From Pseudomonadota bacterium (GTDB lineage Bacteria > Pseudomonadota > Alphaproteobacteria > Rhizobiales > Beijerinckiaceae): a stretch of 64,000 nucleotides of DNA. The notes beneath the pieces are model-generated. The model was not told where the DNA came from, searched no databases, and saw nothing but the letters and a program-made list of their open reading frames with translations. Below are positions 63,066 through 64,000 of this stretch, one piece after another (positions within the stretch are counted from its first letter, which is position 1; every line of letters begins with the position of its first letter). The stretch covers positions 1 through 64,000 of the forward strand of contig JAEXGT010000047.1 in the NCBI GenBank assembly GCA_023450615.1, given 5' to 3'. The position numbers and the translations under genes are program-made.

Positions 63066-63764
63066 ATGGTCGAAACCTTGGTTCTGGTTCCGGGGCTTGG
63101 CTGCACGGAGCATCTATTTGAGCCCCAGATCACCGCCCTATCGGGTGGCAGGAAGATTGTCTTTGCCGACCATACGCAGGATGATTCGATTTCCGCAATA
63201 GCGGCCCGCCTCCTGAAGGATGCGCCTGAGCGCTTTGCCCTCGCAGGGCTGTCCATGGGGGGATACGTCGCCCTGGAGGTGATGCGTCAAGCGCCCCAGC
63301 GCGTTCAGCGCCTTGCCCTCCTCGACACAAGCGCGCGGCCCGATACGCCGGAGGCAACTCAGGATCGCGAGCGCTTCATCGCCCTTGCTCAGGCTGGGCG
63401 ATTTAAGGATGTCTATCCGAAAGCATGGCCGCGCCTTGTGCATCCCGACCGATTGTCCGACGAGGCTTTGCAGGAGGTTGTCTTTGGCATGATGGGGCAA
63501 ACCGGGCCTGAGGCTTATGTCAGGCAGCAGCGCGCCATCATGGGCCGGAGCGATTCACGCCCGCTCCTTCCAGGCATCGAGATCCCGACCCTCGTTCTCG
63601 TCGGCGAGGATGATGTCATCACGCCACCGGAGGTTGCTCGGGAGATGGCTGAGATGATCGAATGGGCCTCCCTGACGGTGATCCCCGATTCGGGACATTT
63701 GTCTACTCTGGAACAACCGGAGCGGGTGGCGCATGCCATGAAGCTATGGCTTGAGGAGGGCTGA
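63066..63764 (+). CDS. Alpha/beta hydrolase
   Basis: 232 residues from an ATG at 63066 with GGAAAGAGG before it. It shows ETLVLVPGLGCTEHLFEPQI (oxyanion region), FALAGLSMGGYVALEVM (nucleophile Ser near 79), PTLVLVGEDDVITPPEVAREM (catalytic Asp) and IPDSGHLSTLEQPERVAHAM (catalytic His). The overall form matches the broad 3-oxoadipate enol-lactonase/esterase-like group; the substrate is unknown. It is divergent from the helicase gene. Confidence 0.88.
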   Translation: MVETLVLVPGLGCTEHLFEPQITALSGGRKIVFADHTQDDSISAIAARLLKDAPERFALAGLSMGGYVALEVMRQAPQRVQRLALLDTSARPDTPEATQDRERFIALAQAGRFKDVYPKAWPRLVHPDRLSDEALQEVVFGMMGQTGPEAYVRQQRAIMGRSDSRPLLPGIEIPTLVLVGEDDVITPPEVAREMAEMIEWASLTVIPDSGHLSTLEQPERVAHAMKLWLEEG

Positions 63765-64000
63765 GGAAGCGCTCCTTTGCGGGATGGTCAATAAACCCTT
63801 ACAACCGCCGAGTGGGGGGCAGTAGATCTCTTCCATATTTTTTCGATCAAAAATTCTGTCGGTTTTTCAATCGGTTGTCTTATTGCTTTCGCATGCGTGG
63901 CCTATCTTTAGGGTATCTGGATGGTTCGACTATCCTTCCATGGGGAAAGCTAGAACCATCTGCGGTTGTTAACTGTTGCGCTAAAGTGACAGACGGTAGA
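63765..64000. other. Window end, no gene recognised
   Basis: The last 236 bases include an AT-rich stretch (about 63834-63880, with TTTTTTCGATCAAAAATTCTG), probably the upstream region of a gene outside the window. Nothing else is seen. Confidence 0.4.

Overview
The window looks like chromosomal DNA of a high-GC alphaproteobacterium of the order Hyphomicrobiales, most like the Methylobacteriaceae (Microvirga or Methylobacterium type). The evidence is the gene content and order: an NDUFA12-type complex I protein next to DUF2155, aat, accC-accB, aroQ and a DsbA-like protein; B12-dependent NrdJ; a suf operon carrying both IscS-type and SufS-type desulfurases; an RNase E with a long acidic insertion; and short palindromic repeats of the GTCATGGCCGGG and CCTCATCCTGAGGAGC kinds. 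The assignment rests on recognition only; no database search was done.

Positions 1-5.5 kb are accessory and partly decayed. They hold the C-terminal end of an autotransporter beta-barrel, a broken tyrosine recombinase, a fragment of an Lrp/AsnC regulator, an unusual papain-like peptidase/alpha-beta hydrolase fusion, a Ser/Arg/Lys-rich protein, and a 41-residue protein starting with TTG. Positions 5.8-15.3 kb hold two transport loci. The first is a LysR regulator divergent from a polar amino-acid ABC cassette without an ATPase, ending in a two-domain RidA-like protein. The second is a sulfonate/taurine-type ABC operon followed by a luciferase-like monooxygenase.

From 15.4 to 38.6 kb the genes are mainly housekeeping: nrdJ with a long leader and a candidate NrdR box, the NDUFA12/DUF2155/aat/acc/aroQ/dsbA block, an aminotransferase, rne, an AmiC-type amidase, a PBP1A, and prfB with its programmed +1 frameshift. 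From 38.6 to 49.6 kb, two separate serralysin-like RTX metalloproteases flank a thioredoxin-type peroxidase, a giant AsmA-like protein, a PRC-barrel protein and tyrS. No type I secretion genes are present in the window.

From 50.4 to 60.9 kb lies the suf Fe-S assembly cluster: IscS-type desulfurase, sufB, sufC, sufD, sufS and a SufT-like protein, with sufA detached by an FAD monooxygenase and a KefB/YbaL-type antiporter whose 3' ends overlap on opposite strands. A perfect TTAGAA-N3-TTCTAA dyad in front of the first gene resembles the iron control element bound by Irr, so iron-responsive control of the operon is likely. The window closes with a TfoX-like protein, a RhlE-type RNA helicase and an alpha/beta hydrolase. 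No rRNA, tRNA, CRISPR array or intact mobile element was seen.
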